Origin: JAGVSR01 sp033765145
GTDB lineage: Bacteria > Pseudomonadota > Alphaproteobacteria > Rhizobiales > Hyphomicrobiaceae
Assembly: GCA_033765145.1 (NCBI GenBank)
Contig: JANRIH010000015.1
Location: 124,001 to 188,000, forward strand
Reading direction: 5' to 3'
Length of the DNA: 64,000 bases
The position numbers and the translations under genes are program-made. The notes under the pieces were generated by a model. The model was given only the letters and a program-made list of their open reading frames with translations. It was not told the origin of the DNA and ran no database searches. Of the stretch, positions 17,419-26,220 are shown piece by piece; positions within the stretch are counted from its first letter, which is position 1; each line of letters begins with the position of its first letter.

Positions 17419-18513
17419 TCAAAAATTGAATAAAGCCCGTGCCAGCGGCATTGGGGCCAGGAGAACGGCCGACCAGATGAGGGACGACAGTGCAGCCCCT
17501 CCTGCAAACGGGGCGACGGCCACGCCCTTGGCCCCTGCGGCCAAGGGGATGAACGATCGCAGGGTGGTGTGGAACTTGGAACGGATGAGGCACATGATGC
17601 CCTGCTTTTCGATCATGGCCTCGGCCTGATCGGCGGCTTCGGGACTGAAGCTGTTGGGCCAGATCTCGTGCAGGTCCTTCTCGTGGCGATGGCCAGTCCA
17701 ATATCCGGCGACATCGCCGGCGAGCGCGCCGAGCGTTCCGGCAGCTAGCGCGAGCCCGGGGCTTCCGTCGGCAAAGAGATAGGCCGCACCGAGCAGCACG
17801 AAGAGAACGAGAGAGCCGACCGCGATCATCGGCATCGGGATGCTGTTGGCTGCCGCAAGCAGGAACAGCACGGCCAGAACGGCCATGCGATGCTCGGCGA
17901 CAAAGGCCACGATCTCGGCGCGATACTCGACGGCGTAGAAGCTCGGCGCGATGACACCCGCGGCCCAGAGCGACGCGCTCGTGACATTGGCGATCTGAAA
18001 CCTCAGGTGAGGCATGTTGAACATGCCGGCGACCACGGGGATTACGGCGCGCACCGGTCCGATGAAATGTCCGAGGAACACGCCCCAGCCGCCGTAGCGT
18101 TCGAAGAACTGCTCCCCGTGCCTTATGAGTTGCGGCCGCGTTCGAAACGGCCAGATGTTCGGGACTGTTTCCTTGAAATAGTGCCCGATCCAATAGGAGA
18201 GCGCGTAGCCGACCGTTCCGCCGGCCGTGGCGGCGAGGATCAATGGAACGACGAGGCTCGACTCCGCGCCGCTGGCAGCGAGTAGTGCCGTGATCCCGGC
18301 CATGATCGCCGTGCCCGGCCAAAGGATGGAGACGAAGCAGAAGCTCTCGAAGAACGCGACGAGAAACGCGATCGGTACTGCCCAATCGCGGTGCGTATTG
18401 ACGAAGCCGACGACGGCGTTGACGAACCCGTCGATCGTCGTCCGTAGAACGCCCGCGGCGGGAATGGCGAGGTCAGACACGGCAGCCAGCACCGGGATCG
18501 TATCAATCGTCAT
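17419..18513 (-). CDS. Tandem DedA/VTT-domain membrane protein
   Basis: A 364-residue multi-pass inner membrane protein. The first half carries the DedA signatures GGTVGYALSYWIGH and FLGHFIGPVRAVIPVVAG. The second half repeats them in degraded form as GALAGDVAGYWTGH and IRSKFHTTLRSFIPLAAG, so the protein looks like two DedA/VTT units in one chain, whereas typical members have one (about 200 residues). DedA proteins are linked to lipid carrier (undecaprenyl phosphate or phospholipid) flipping and envelope homeostasis. It follows the lipoprotein gene at 18527 by 13 nt and is likely co-transcribed with it. Confidence 0.88.
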   Translation of the reverse strand: MTIDTIPVLAAVSDLAIPAAGVLRTTIDGFVNAVVGFVNTHRDWAVPIAFLVAFFESFCFVSILWPGTAIMAGITALLAASGAESSLVVPLILAATAGGTVGYALSYWIGHYFKETVPNIWPFRTRPQLIRHGEQFFERYGGWGVFLGHFIGPVRAVIPVVAGMFNMPHLRFQIANVTSASLWAAGVIAPSFYAVEYRAEIVAFVAEHRMAVLAVLFLLAAANSIPMPMIAVGSLVLFVLLGAAYLFADGSPGLALAAGTLGALAGDVAGYWTGHRHEKDLHEIWPNSFSPEAADQAEAMIEKQGIMCLIRSKFHTTLRSFIPLAAGAKGVAVAPFAGGAALSSLIWSAVLLAPMPLARALFNF

Positions 18514-18526
18514 ATCGGTCTCGGCC

Positions 18527-18970
18527 TCATGCCTTCTTGCAGCGGCGTCCGTGCTCGCGCGCCAGATCGCGGCTGATCTCGTGCGCCAGGATCACACCAC
18601 GGGCGACTTGTGCCGTCGATAGTCCGCTGTTGGGCGCCCTCAGGATGGCAGGCGCATGTTCCGCCTCCCGGCGGCCGGCTTCGAGTTCGGCACAGGACAA
18701 GTCCTTTTTCTTCGTCTTGTAGGCGAAGAGGCGCACGCCCGAGGCATAAGCGGCTGCGTCGGGCTTTTCCTTGACCCACGCTCGGCTCGGATCGTCCACG
18801 AGCGCCTTGAGCGCCGACTTCCTCTCGCCGATACAATGCGAGCTGTCATCGACGCAGGCGAGGCCCGCGCGCGGCGACACGACGGGCACTTCCCCCGTCG
18901 AGCATGCCACGGTCAACAGGGTGAGGGCGGCAATGAACCCCGCGCGGGCGGCAAAGACGGTCCGTGACAT
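18527..18970 (-). CDS. Putative lipoprotein upstream of the DedA gene
   Basis: A 147-residue protein with a lipoprotein signal peptide: positively charged start, hydrophobic core AALTLLTVAC and lipobox Cys at residue 23. The mature domain contains CVDDSSHCIGERK and DLSCAELEAG, giving spaced cysteines, followed by a helical segment with EHAPAILRAPNSGLSTAQ and a basic C-terminus. The pattern is familiar from alphaproteobacterial periplasmic proteins of unknown role. It lies 13 nt upstream of the tandem DedA gene, so an envelope role is plausible. Family not recognised. Confidence 0.75.
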   Translation of the reverse strand: MSRTVFAARAGFIAALTLLTVACSTGEVPVVSPRAGLACVDDSSHCIGERKSALKALVDDPSRAWVKEKPDAAAYASGVRLFAYKTKKKDLSCAELEAGRREAEHAPAILRAPNSGLSTAQVARGVILAHEISRDLAREHGRRCKKA

Positions 18971-19109
18971 GACGCTCCTGGTTCATCGGCTCGATCACGC
19001 CATATGTCCGGCCGGTGGCAGGGTCAAGGCATCCGGTGGCGACAGGCAGGGTGCGGGTTCGCCGATTGCCCGGCAAGCCCGGGCTCCGGAGCAGGAACAG
19101 GAGCGATAA

Positions 19110-20078
19110 ATGGTTCTGGCACAACGACTTCATCGAGTGGGTGGACCCGAGGGCTTTGTTTTCGAGACTGTCGATCCGGGTCAGCCGGGTCCGGGCGAGG
19201 TGCGCGTCCGGCATCATGCCATCGGGGTCAATTACATCGACACCTACCAGCGGACGGGACTCTACCCGCTGGCAAAGTTGCCGGCTGTTCTCGGCATGGA
19301 GGGAGCGGGCGAGGTGGTGGCGCTTGGCGCCGGCGTCCACGACCTCGAAATCGGTGACCGCATCGCCTACGGCACGGAACTCGGCGGATATGCGGAAGAA
19401 AGGCTCATCCTTGCCAACCGGGTGGTGAAGCTGCCCGATGCCATTTCATACGAGACCGCGGCGGCCTCCATGCTGCGCGGCATGACCGTGCGCTATCTCT
19501 TCCGCGAGACATTCGCCGTCGGACCCGAGACGACAATGCTGTTCCACGCCGCGGCCGGGGGAATCGGGCTCATCGCCTGCCAGTGGGCGCGTGCCCTCGG
19601 CGCGACGATGATCGGCACTGTCGGTTCGGACGAAAAGGCCGACCTCGCGCGGCGCCACGGTGCTGCGCACGTCATCAATTACCGGCGAGAAGATTTCGTC
19701 CAGCGTGTCATGGAGATCACGGAAGGCCGCGGCGTCGACGTCGTCTACGATTCGATCGGCAAAGATACGTTTCCTCGTTCACTTGCGTGCCTCAAGCCGA
19801 AGGGGCTCTGGGTGAGTTTCGGGAATGCTTCGGGTCCTGTCCCGCCGTTCTCGCTGGCGGAGCTCAAAGGATCGCTGTTCGCAACACGTCCCTCGCTCAT
19901 GCCCTACGTCGCGACGACGGACCTCCTCAGGGCCAACGCGGCCGACCTTTTTCGGATGCTCGCATCAGGCGCGATCGTCGTGCCGGTCCATCAGCGCTAT
20001 CCCTTGAAGGATGTGGCGACAGCGCACCGCGACCTCGAGGCACGTGCCACAACAGGATCGACCGTGCTCATTCCGTGA
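19110..20078 (+). CDS. qor: NADPH:quinone oxidoreductase (zeta-crystallin-like MDR)
   Basis: A 322-residue medium-chain dehydrogenase/reductase of the zinc-free quinone oxidoreductase group, which reduces quinones with NADPH in the cytosol. The N-terminal GroES-like domain has VRHHAIGVNYIDTYQRTGLY and LGMEGAGEV. The Rossmann part has HAAAGGIGLIACQWARALGA, and GVDVVYDSIGKDTF follows. No structural-zinc cysteine cluster is present, fitting Qor. A CAGGAG ribosome site is just upstream of the ATG. It is followed, 97 nt later, by a glutathione transferase gene on the same strand, suggesting a detoxification pair. Confidence 0.92.
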   Translation: MVLAQRLHRVGGPEGFVFETVDPGQPGPGEVRVRHHAIGVNYIDTYQRTGLYPLAKLPAVLGMEGAGEVVALGAGVHDLEIGDRIAYGTELGGYAEERLILANRVVKLPDAISYETAAASMLRGMTVRYLFRETFAVGPETTMLFHAAAGGIGLIACQWARALGATMIGTVGSDEKADLARRHGAAHVINYRREDFVQRVMEITEGRGVDVVYDSIGKDTFPRSLACLKPKGLWVSFGNASGPVPPFSLAELKGSLFATRPSLMPYVATTDLLRANAADLFRMLASGAIVVPVHQRYPLKDVATAHRDLEARATTGSTVLIP

Positions 20079-20175
20079 TGGGGCACGTCTCGATCCTGAG
20101 CGCCCTTATCTGCAGCGCGATCATGACCGTTCGTCCTCAAGCGCCGCGCTCGAGTTCCCAATCTGGACCGTTCTG

Positions 20176-20871
20176 ATGCCAAGACAGAAAAAGCCCATCG
20201 TCGTCTACTTCTGGAATACGCCCAATGGTCAGAAAATCTCGATCATGCTCGAGGAGGTGGGACTTCCTTACGAACTCCGCGCGGTCGACATCAACGCGGG
20301 GGCGCAATTCGCGCCGGCATTTCTCGAGATTTCGCCCAACAACAAGATTCCGGCGATCGTCGATCCCGATGGGCCTGGCGGCAAACCCGTCAGCATCTTC
20401 GAGAGCGGCGCGATCCTCTCCTACCTCGGTGACAAGACGGGCAAGTTTATCGGCGAAACGCCCGTCGAGCGGATCGCGATCAACGAATGGCTTTTCTGGC
20501 AAGTTGGCGGACTTGGACCAATGTCGGGTCAGGCCAATCACTTCCGAAACGCGGCGCCGGTGAAGATTGACTACGGCGTCGAGCGCTATACGAGCGAGGT
20601 CACGCGGCTCTTCGGTGTCCTCGAGCGGCAGCTCGAGGGGCGGGCCTTCATCGCGGGTCCCTATTCGATCGCGGATATCGCGACGTGGCCGTGGGTGCGT
20701 CTCTGGAAAGGGCTCGGGCAGGACATCGAGGCCTACCCCAAACTCAGGGCATGGCTCGAACGTGTCGGTGCCCGCGACGCTGTCGGACGAGGGATGGCGG
20801 CGGGAAAGGCCCTGGCGAAAATCGCGCCGCACACCGTTGTTCCGCCTCCCACGGCGACGCAGAGCCGATAA
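20176..20871 (+). CDS. Glutathione S-transferase family protein, YghU/YfcG-like
   Basis: A 231-residue two-domain GST: N-terminal thioredoxin-like fold (residues 8-90) with TPNGQKISIMLEE, the cis-Pro stretch NNKIPAIVD and the glutathione-binding ESGAILSYLGDKTG, then a helical C-terminal domain ending ADIATWPWVRLWKG. The TPNGQK beginning and lack of an N-terminal catalytic Ser/Cys resemble the nu-class YghU/YfcG disulfide-bond oxidoreductases. It reads in the same direction as qor. The ATG at 20176 is chosen because the fold starts there; upstream in-frame sequence lacks family similarity. Confidence 0.9.
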   Translation: MPRQKKPIVVYFWNTPNGQKISIMLEEVGLPYELRAVDINAGAQFAPAFLEISPNNKIPAIVDPDGPGGKPVSIFESGAILSYLGDKTGKFIGETPVERIAINEWLFWQVGGLGPMSGQANHFRNAAPVKIDYGVERYTSEVTRLFGVLERQLEGRAFIAGPYSIADIATWPWVRLWKGLGQDIEAYPKLRAWLERVGARDAVGRGMAAGKALAKIAPHTVVPPPTATQSR

Positions 20872-20932
20872 GCCGGCGGCGGTCGGAATTCTGTTGGTGG
20901 CATTCGCGGAGCCTGCGCGGTCGTCGATGCGT

Positions 20933-21172
20933 TCAGCGGTCGATCAGGCGCGCTGGGTCGACCTCGTGGCCCGTGATGCGTTCGAAGACGTTGGCGGAGA
21001 GCACTTTGCTCGGCGAGATCCGGTAGTCGGCGGCGGCGCCGAACGCGGCGTCGGCCGCATTCGTGGGGGAGATGCCGAGATAGGACGGCGTCGGCGCGCC
21101 GATCACAGGGCCATCGCTCGCGCAGGCGGCGAGCAAGGCCGACACTGAAACGATCATCAATTTTGCGCGCAT
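20933..21172 (-). CDS. Small putative lipoprotein
   Basis: A 79-residue protein beginning MRAKLMIVSVSALLAACASDG, a lipoprotein signal with Cys at residue 17. The mature part is short (about 62 residues), rich in Ala and Ser, with the segment SPSKVLSANVFERITGHEVDP. It is convergent with the GST gene. The start at 21172 is chosen because it opens the signal peptide; the in-frame extension upstream looks non-coding. Function unknown. Confidence 0.65.
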   Translation of the reverse strand: MRAKLMIVSVSALLAACASDGPVIGAPTPSYLGISPTNAADAAFGAAADYRISPSKVLSANVFERITGHEVDPARLIDR

Positions 21173-21552
21173 CGTGGACCCCCGTTCCGGGCGTCGTCGG
21201 TTTGTGGCGACACTGGAGCAGCTTCTAGCCCGGATTGCCTGAACCCTGGCTGAACGCTGGCACGCCGAACAATCATTTGGTGTGGTTAGGATCGGATTGA
21301 TAGACCCCCTTCCGCTCCCTTGCAAATCGTTCGAGATCGAGAGTTCTGGATCAATTCGATGCAGTCGCTCGGTGAAGTCTTGCCGAGAGGTTGAAGCAGC
21401 AAACGCCGGATTTACCAGTTTTTATTCGCGATACAGACAGAGTTACTGCATCGAGAGCGCCCGTGAATTCGGGGCCGGCGGTCACGCGCCAGAACGTATC
21501 CCTCGGAGGATCGCCTCGAAAAGGAAGGCAGACAGTACGTGGAGAAGCCGTC
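21173..21552. other. Intergenic region, 380 nt, divergent promoter region
   Basis: Non-coding gap between the minus-strand lipoprotein gene and the plus-strand Sel1 gene, so it must hold promoters for both. It is richer in A+T than its neighbours around 21395-21435. I see no convincing -35/-10 pair, tRNA or strong hairpin. A frame open from TTG 21391 runs into the Sel1 gene but has no family-like content before 21553. Confidence 0.5.
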
Positions 21553-21822
21553 ATGGCATTTTACGAGTATGCGTCCGATACGGTGACCGGCGGCGAAGCG
21601 CCGGCAGGGGCCCCGGATGCACTTCTGGCGCTCGGGCTCATGTATGCGACGGGGCGGGACGTGCCCGTCAATCTCGTCGAAGCGCACAAGTGGTTCAACA
21701 TCGCGGCCGTGCGCGGGAGCGAGGACGCCAAGCGCCACCGGGTGGAACTCGCGGTCGAGATGTCCAAGCCGGAAATCGCCGAAGCTCAGCGGCGCGCACG
21801 CGAGTGGCTCGCGACGCACTGA
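21553..21822 (+). CDS. Short Sel1-repeat protein
   Basis: An 89-residue protein with one Sel1-like (TPR-related) repeat: DALLALGLMYATGRDVPVN followed by LVEAHKWFNIAAVRGSEDAK, the typical helix-turn-helix spacing of Sel1 units. The remainder is an amphipathic helix (EIAEAQRRAREWLA). GGAG sits 9 nt upstream of the ATG. No signal peptide. Such single-unit Sel1 proteins are common in alphaproteobacteria and probably mediate protein contacts. It is convergent with the gene at 21834. Confidence 0.8.
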   Translation: MAFYEYASDTVTGGEAPAGAPDALLALGLMYATGRDVPVNLVEAHKWFNIAAVRGSEDAKRHRVELAVEMSKPEIAEAQRRAREWLATH

Positions 21823-21833
21823 GGGGCTTTCCT

Positions 21834-22484
21834 TCAGCAGTCGCCGAACAGCGATTTCAGGCAGTCCCACGTCTTCTTCGCGGCATCCCCGATTGCTTTG
21901 CCGGTGCCGTCGATCCCTTCCTTGGTTGCTTCCGCCGTTTCCTTGGCGATATCAACGACGGTCGCCGGCTTCTTCTCTTCTACCTTCTGCTCGGCTTGAC
22001 CCTCGGACGCGCCGTCCGTCGCCGCCGTAAGATCAGGATCGACTCGAACGGCCGTTCCGCCGCCACCCGATGGCGCTTCGAGCGGCAGGTCGGCGCCCTC
22101 GCCATTCGTGCCGGCCGGTGGCGTCGGCGTGCCGACGACCGTGGGGTTGCTCTCCGCCGCGTTGGCGATAGTGCGCACCTCACCTTTGCAGTTTTCGGTC
22201 GTGAACCGCTCGACACTGCAACGGGCGTGGGCGCCGGCTTTCGCGAGTTCCTTGACACACAGGATTTGATTGCGCGGGTCCGGCGGCGAACCGGCCGGCG
22301 TTCCGGCAACGACGCAGCGGTAGATGGCATCGGGCGCTTCACAGGCGATGCAATAGCCTTCGGCGTCAGCACCGGACGCTGCGACGATCGCGGCAAGGCC
22401 CGCGGCACATCCGGATGCCGATCGGGCGTATCGGGTCGCCCGCCGGTTGGCTCGTCGCAAGTCGTGTCCGCCGACCTTACTCAC
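21834..22484 (-). CDS. Secreted cysteine-containing hypothetical protein
   Basis: Read from GTG 22484 (216 residues), which gives a basic n-region (DLRRANRRATRYARS) and a hydrophobic core (GCAAGLAAIVAASGADA), a plausible signal peptide. The mature N-terminal third is cysteine-rich (YCIACEAPD, YRCVVAG, ILCVKEL, ARCSVERF, ENCKGEV). A low-complexity Pro/Gly/Thr linker follows. The C-terminal end is a helical tail (KETAEATKEGIDGTGKAIGD) with a final WDCLKSLFGDC. A TTG at 22535 would extend it by 17 residues. No family recognised. It ends 11 nt from the convergent Sel1 gene. Confidence 0.7.
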   Translation of the reverse strand: MSKVGGHDLRRANRRATRYARSASGCAAGLAAIVAASGADAEGYCIACEAPDAIYRCVVAGTPAGSPPDPRNQILCVKELAKAGAHARCSVERFTTENCKGEVRTIANAAESNPTVVGTPTPPAGTNGEGADLPLEAPSGGGGTAVRVDPDLTAATDGASEGQAEQKVEEKKPATVVDIAKETAEATKEGIDGTGKAIGDAAKKTWDCLKSLFGDC

Positions 22485-22639
22485 GCACCGGTTCCCTTCC
22501 CGCTCGTCGATGGCGCTGTCCTTACCCCAGGGCAACGAACATTGACCATACGGCCTATGCCGTCGGAAACCGACAATTCGTTGACATCGGTCGTCTTGCC
22601 AAGGGGGGGACCGCCCTCTATACGGTTGCGGCTTCCGAC

Positions 22640-22729
22640 GGAGACGTGGCCGAGAGGCTGAAGGCGGCGCTTTGCTAAAGCGTTATACGCTCAAAAGGCG
22701 TATCGAGGGTTCGAATCCCTCCGTCTCCG
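22640..22729 (+). tRNA. tRNA-Ser (anticodon GCT)
   Basis: A 90-nt class II tRNA. Acceptor strand GGAGACG (22640-22646) pairs with CGTCTCC (22722-22728), then discriminator G at 22729 and a genomically encoded CCA (22730-22732). The anticodon loop TTGCTAA places GCT at 22674-22676, reading AGC/AGU serine codons. A long variable arm (TATACGCTCAAAAGGCGTA region) marks it as a serine tRNA. The T-arm is GAGGGTTCGAATCCCTC. It lies alone between the secreted-protein gene and the FIST gene. Confidence 0.97.
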
Positions 22730-22944
22730 CCATATTCCCGCTCACGCGCCGAAGGCGCTCCGCGAGGGCGCGGCTTGCCGCGGGTCGCCTTGCTCCCGAG
22801 CCCTTCGGGCTTCGATCGGGGTTCAAACTTCGTCCAGATAGGATCGCTCTTTCCGCAACCGCGCCCGCGGCCGACCCATTGCACTGGCTTGCGCTTCGTT
22901 CCGCCCGGCGGCAGAATCCTCGTTCAGGTGACAAGGGAGGTCTC

Positions 22945-24126
22945 GTGGGCGGATCGCAATCGGCGCTCGGCAGCAATTCGGGCATCCGATCGGCTGCAAG
23001 CAGTCGAGACAACCTGACCGACCTCGTGGTCGAACTGAAGCAGGGGCTCGGGCACGGCCAGTTCCAGCACATTCTGGCGTTTTTTTCCGGCGACTACGAT
23101 ATCGAGCAGTTGAGCGGCGCGCTGTCGTTCGCCTTTCCCGACACCGCGATTTCGGGATGCTCGACGGCGGGTCAGATCGCGCCCGACGGGATGACCGCGG
23201 CGGGCGTGCTGCTCGTCGCCTTTCCCGAGGACGGTTTTGTCGTCCATTCGGGCCTGATCGAGGACGTGAGCCGGTTCGGTGTCGAGCGGGCGACCGATCT
23301 CACGCGCCGCTTGAAGAACCGGCTTCCCTCTTCCATGCAGGTGCCGCATCCGGGGAGCTTTGCGATCCTTCTCGTCGACGGGTTGTCGAAGGTCGAGGAG
23401 CAGATCGTCGCCGCAGTTCATTGGGCCATCGAAGATGTTCCGCTGATCGGGGGCTCGGCGGGTGACGGCCTTTCGTTCCGCCGCGCGGCGATCCTCTACG
23501 AAGGGCGGGTGCTCGACGATGCCGCCATCCTGTTCGTGGTCGAGACCCAGCATCCCTTCCGCGTGTTCAAGACACAGAATTTCGAGCCGACGCCGATCAA
23601 GCTCGTCGTGACGGCGGCCGACACGGAAAACAGGATCGTCTACGAGCTCAACGCCGAGCCGGCCGCGCGCGAGTATGCGGCGGCGATCGGGCTCTTGCCC
23701 GATGATCTCGGACCGTTCAGCTTCGCGTCCTATCCGCTGGTCGTGAAGGTCGGCGACGACTACTACTGCCGTTCCATCCGCAACCTCAACGACGATGGCA
23801 GCCTCACGTTCTTCTGCGCGATCGACGAGGGGATCGTGTTCACGGTTGCCCGGCCGCAGGATATGCTCAAGGCGACGCGTGGCACGCTCGAAGCGATCGA
23901 ACGTGAGATCGGCACCGTCGATACCGTGATCGGCTTCGACTGCGTGCTCCGCCGTCTCGACGCCGAAAACCGGCAAATCCGGCATCAAATGGAGGACCTC
24001 TACAAGCGCTATGGCGTCGTCGGTTTCCACACCTACGGCGAGCAGTTCAATGCCATGCACCTCAATCAGACGCTGACCGGTATCGCGTTCGGCGCGTGGT
24101 GCGACATGCCAAGGCAGTTGAAATAA
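22945..24126 (+). CDS. FIST domain sensory protein
   Basis: A 393-residue protein with FIST N- and C-terminal domains, a small-molecule-binding sensory module proposed to bind amino acids or related ligands. Visible motifs: ISGCSTAGQI near residue 75, PLIGGSAGDGLSF in the middle and the C-terminal GFHTYGEQFN, all characteristic of FIST. GTG at 22945 follows AGGGAGG by 4 nt; longer in-frame versions run back into the tRNA and are rejected. Its stop overlaps the ATG of the hybrid kinase (TAATG), so sensor and kinase are translationally coupled. Inference: FIST senses a ligand and tunes the kinase. Confidence 0.92.
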   Translation: MGGSQSALGSNSGIRSAASSRDNLTDLVVELKQGLGHGQFQHILAFFSGDYDIEQLSGALSFAFPDTAISGCSTAGQIAPDGMTAAGVLLVAFPEDGFVVHSGLIEDVSRFGVERATDLTRRLKNRLPSSMQVPHPGSFAILLVDGLSKVEEQIVAAVHWAIEDVPLIGGSAGDGLSFRRAAILYEGRVLDDAAILFVVETQHPFRVFKTQNFEPTPIKLVVTAADTENRIVYELNAEPAAREYAAAIGLLPDDLGPFSFASYPLVVKVGDDYYCRSIRNLNDDGSLTFFCAIDEGIVFTVARPQDMLKATRGTLEAIEREIGTVDTVIGFDCVLRRLDAENRQIRHQMEDLYKRYGVVGFHTYGEQFNAMHLNQTLTGIAFGAWCDMPRQLK

Positions 24127-25532
24127 TGGATCGCGACCCCATCGGCGGATACGATCCCGCCGGAAAGCAGAGCACATATCTGGCGGAACTCGAGCGGCGC
24201 GTCGCGAAACTTGCACGCATCAATGCCGCCCTGATGGACCGCGTGGAGCGCTCCATGGAGCGACAGGCAACGGCTTTCTCGCTCTTCAACACGGCCATCG
24301 CGCTCGAATCTCAGGTTCGCGTCAGAACCGACGAATTGAAGAGTGCACTCGCGCGGCTGGAACGTGCCAACAGCGAGCTTGTCGCGGCGCGCGACGCGGC
24401 CGAACTCGCCAATCGGTTCAAAACGCGCTTCTTCACGGCCGTTGGGCACGATCTCCTGCAGCCGCTTCACGCGGCCCGTCTGACGCTATCCGCCATGAGC
24501 GAGGCTCCCGCGCCAGCTGTCAGGTCCGGCCCCGACATGCCCCAGCCGCTGGCACAGCAGATCGATCATGCGCTCTCGACGATCGAAGAGATGCTCCGAA
24601 CCATCCTCGACCTGTCGAAGCTCGAGCAGGGTTCGATCAAGCCCAACCGCCGGCCGACCGCGCTCGAGGACCTGTTTCGCGGGATCGTGCAGGATCTGAA
24701 ACCGATCGCGAGTGCCCGAGGCCTCGCACTCGACTACCGGCCATCGCGGGTGGCTGTCGATTCCGATCCCTTGATGCTGAGGCGCATTCTGCAAAACCTC
24801 GTCGCCAACGCGGTCAACTACACACGGCGCGGACGTGTTCTCCTGGCGTCACGACGGCGTGGCGGCAGTGTCCGGATCGAAGTCTGGGATACCGGCCTCG
24901 GCATTCCGCCGGCCGAGAGCGAGCGGATTTTCGAGGAATTCCAGCGTGGGTCTTCGTCGGAAACGTCGCGCGTCGTCGGTTTCGGTCTCGGGCTGTCGAT
25001 CGTGCAGAGGATGTCGGAAGCGCTCGACCACAAGGTTTCGCTCTGCTCGCGCGAGGGCCGGGGAACTTGCTTTTCGGTGACGGCGCCCTTCGCCGGCGCC
25101 TCGGACGACTTGGCGGCGCAGGCCGGCTCCCAGCCGTCCGTCAGCGGATTTCCGGCGCTGTCGGTCCTCGTCATCGAGAACGAGCCGACGATCGTCGCGG
25201 CCATGCAAGCGCTATTGGCGCGATGGGGATGCATCGTCGAGACGGCCGCCAACGAGCGCGAACTGGCCGAAGTCCTCGGCGCGAGGCCTGCGTACAAGCC
25301 GGACATCGTTCTCGCGGACTATCACCTCGGGGATGGCAAGAACGGGCTCGATCTCATCGTCGATCTCAAGTCCCGGTTCGGGGCCCGGCTGCCTGCGATC
25401 CTTGTTTCGGCGGTTCAGACGCTGGCGCCGCATCCGCTGCTGCAAAGCGGGGACGTCGACCTCTTGCGGAAGCCCGTAAAGCCAGCCGAACTCAGGGCGC
25501 TGATGCTGCATCTCGCAGGCCCAGCCCGCTGA
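24126..25532 (+). CDS. Hybrid sensor histidine kinase (NahK/ErcS'-like) with receiver domain
   Basis: A 468-residue soluble kinase. A coiled coil (residues 15-95) leads to the dimerisation domain with phospho-acceptor His108 in VGHDLLQPLHAARL, the HDxxQPL subtype. The ATPase domain has NLVANAVNYT, DTGLGIPP and GFGLGLSIVQ (about 225-325). A C-terminal receiver (residues 348-468) has phospho-Asp398 in VLADYHLG and Lys in LRKPVKP. There is no membrane segment or PAS domain, so input probably comes from the coupled FIST protein. FIST, this kinase type and a NarL-like regulator also occur together in Pseudomonas loci controlling ethanol oxidation and biofilm. Confidence 0.92.
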   Translation: MDRDPIGGYDPAGKQSTYLAELERRVAKLARINAALMDRVERSMERQATAFSLFNTAIALESQVRVRTDELKSALARLERANSELVAARDAAELANRFKTRFFTAVGHDLLQPLHAARLTLSAMSEAPAPAVRSGPDMPQPLAQQIDHALSTIEEMLRTILDLSKLEQGSIKPNRRPTALEDLFRGIVQDLKPIASARGLALDYRPSRVAVDSDPLMLRRILQNLVANAVNYTRRGRVLLASRRRGGSVRIEVWDTGLGIPPAESERIFEEFQRGSSSETSRVVGFGLGLSIVQRMSEALDHKVSLCSREGRGTCFSVTAPFAGASDDLAAQAGSQPSVSGFPALSVLVIENEPTIVAAMQALLARWGCIVETAANERELAEVLGARPAYKPDIVLADYHLGDGKNGLDLIVDLKSRFGARLPAILVSAVQTLAPHPLLQSGDVDLLRKPVKPAELRALMLHLAGPAR

Positions 25533-25569
25533 GACGGCCGCCGGTTTGCAGTGACGCCGGACTGAACAT

Positions 25570-26220
25570 TCAGTGCGTGGCGAGCTTGTCGAAGTCGATG
25601 CGGCTCACTTCGATCACCGCCTGCGTGCGCGAGGCGACGTCGAGCTTGCGCAGGATCTCGGAGACATGGGCCTTGACCGTCGTCTCTCCGACGCCCAACT
25701 CGTGCGCGATCTGCTTGTTGAGCAGGCCCTGGCGCAACATCGCGAGGACGCGGAGCTGCTGGGGCGTCAACGTCGAGAGCCTGTTCGCGAGGTCCGACGA
25801 CGAGCCGCTCGCTTGGGTCATGGGCACGAAGCCTTCGGGCACGGCGAGATTGCCGAGCATGACCGTCCGGATCGCTTCGGCGAGAGCGGCGCGTTTCACG
25901 GACTTCGAAATGAAGCCGGCGGCTCCGAGCGCGATCGCCTCCTGGACGATGCGGGGGTCTTCCAACGCCGAGATGATGACGATCGGCTGCTTGGGGTCAT
26001 GAGCGCGGAGTTCGAGAAAACCTTCGAACCCCGTGACGCCTGGCATCGCGAGATCGAGGAGCACCAGATCGTAGCGCTGGGTCGAACTCATGGATTCCTT
26101 GGCGGCGGTGATGGACGAGGCCTCGCTGACCATGGCGTTCGGATAGGACGATGCAATCGCGAGCTGTAGTGCCTCACGGAACAACGGGTGGTCGTCCACG
26201 ACCAGGAAGCTCTCGGACAT
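25570..26220 (-). CDS. LuxR/NarL-family response regulator (EraR/AgmR-like)
   Basis: A 216-residue two-domain regulator. The receiver spans residues 1-120, with acidic pocket VVDDHP, phospho-Asp56 in LVLLDLAMPG and Lys in FISKSVKRA. The LuxR helix-turn-helix spans about 148-210, with LTPQQLRVLAMLRQGLLNKQIAHELGVGETTVKAHV. It is convergent with the hybrid kinase (37 nt between stops) and is probably its output partner. GGAAGAG precedes the ATG. Targets are unknown; no quinoprotein alcohol dehydrogenase genes are in the window. Confidence 0.92.
   Translation of the reverse strand: MSESFLVVDDHPLFREALQLAIASSYPNAMVSEASSITAAKESMSSTQRYDLVLLDLAMPGVTGFEGFLELRAHDPKQPIVIISALEDPRIVQEAIALGAAGFISKSVKRAALAEAIRTVMLGNLAVPEGFVPMTQASGSSSDLANRLSTLTPQQLRVLAMLRQGLLNKQIAHELGVGETTVKAHVSEILRKLDVASRTQAVIEVSRIDFDKLATH

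Noticed and set aside
22683..23072. Open frames running through the tRNA-Ser gene and into the FIST gene
   Set aside because: The tRNA cloverleaf is complete and the FIST start with a good ribosome site lies downstream.
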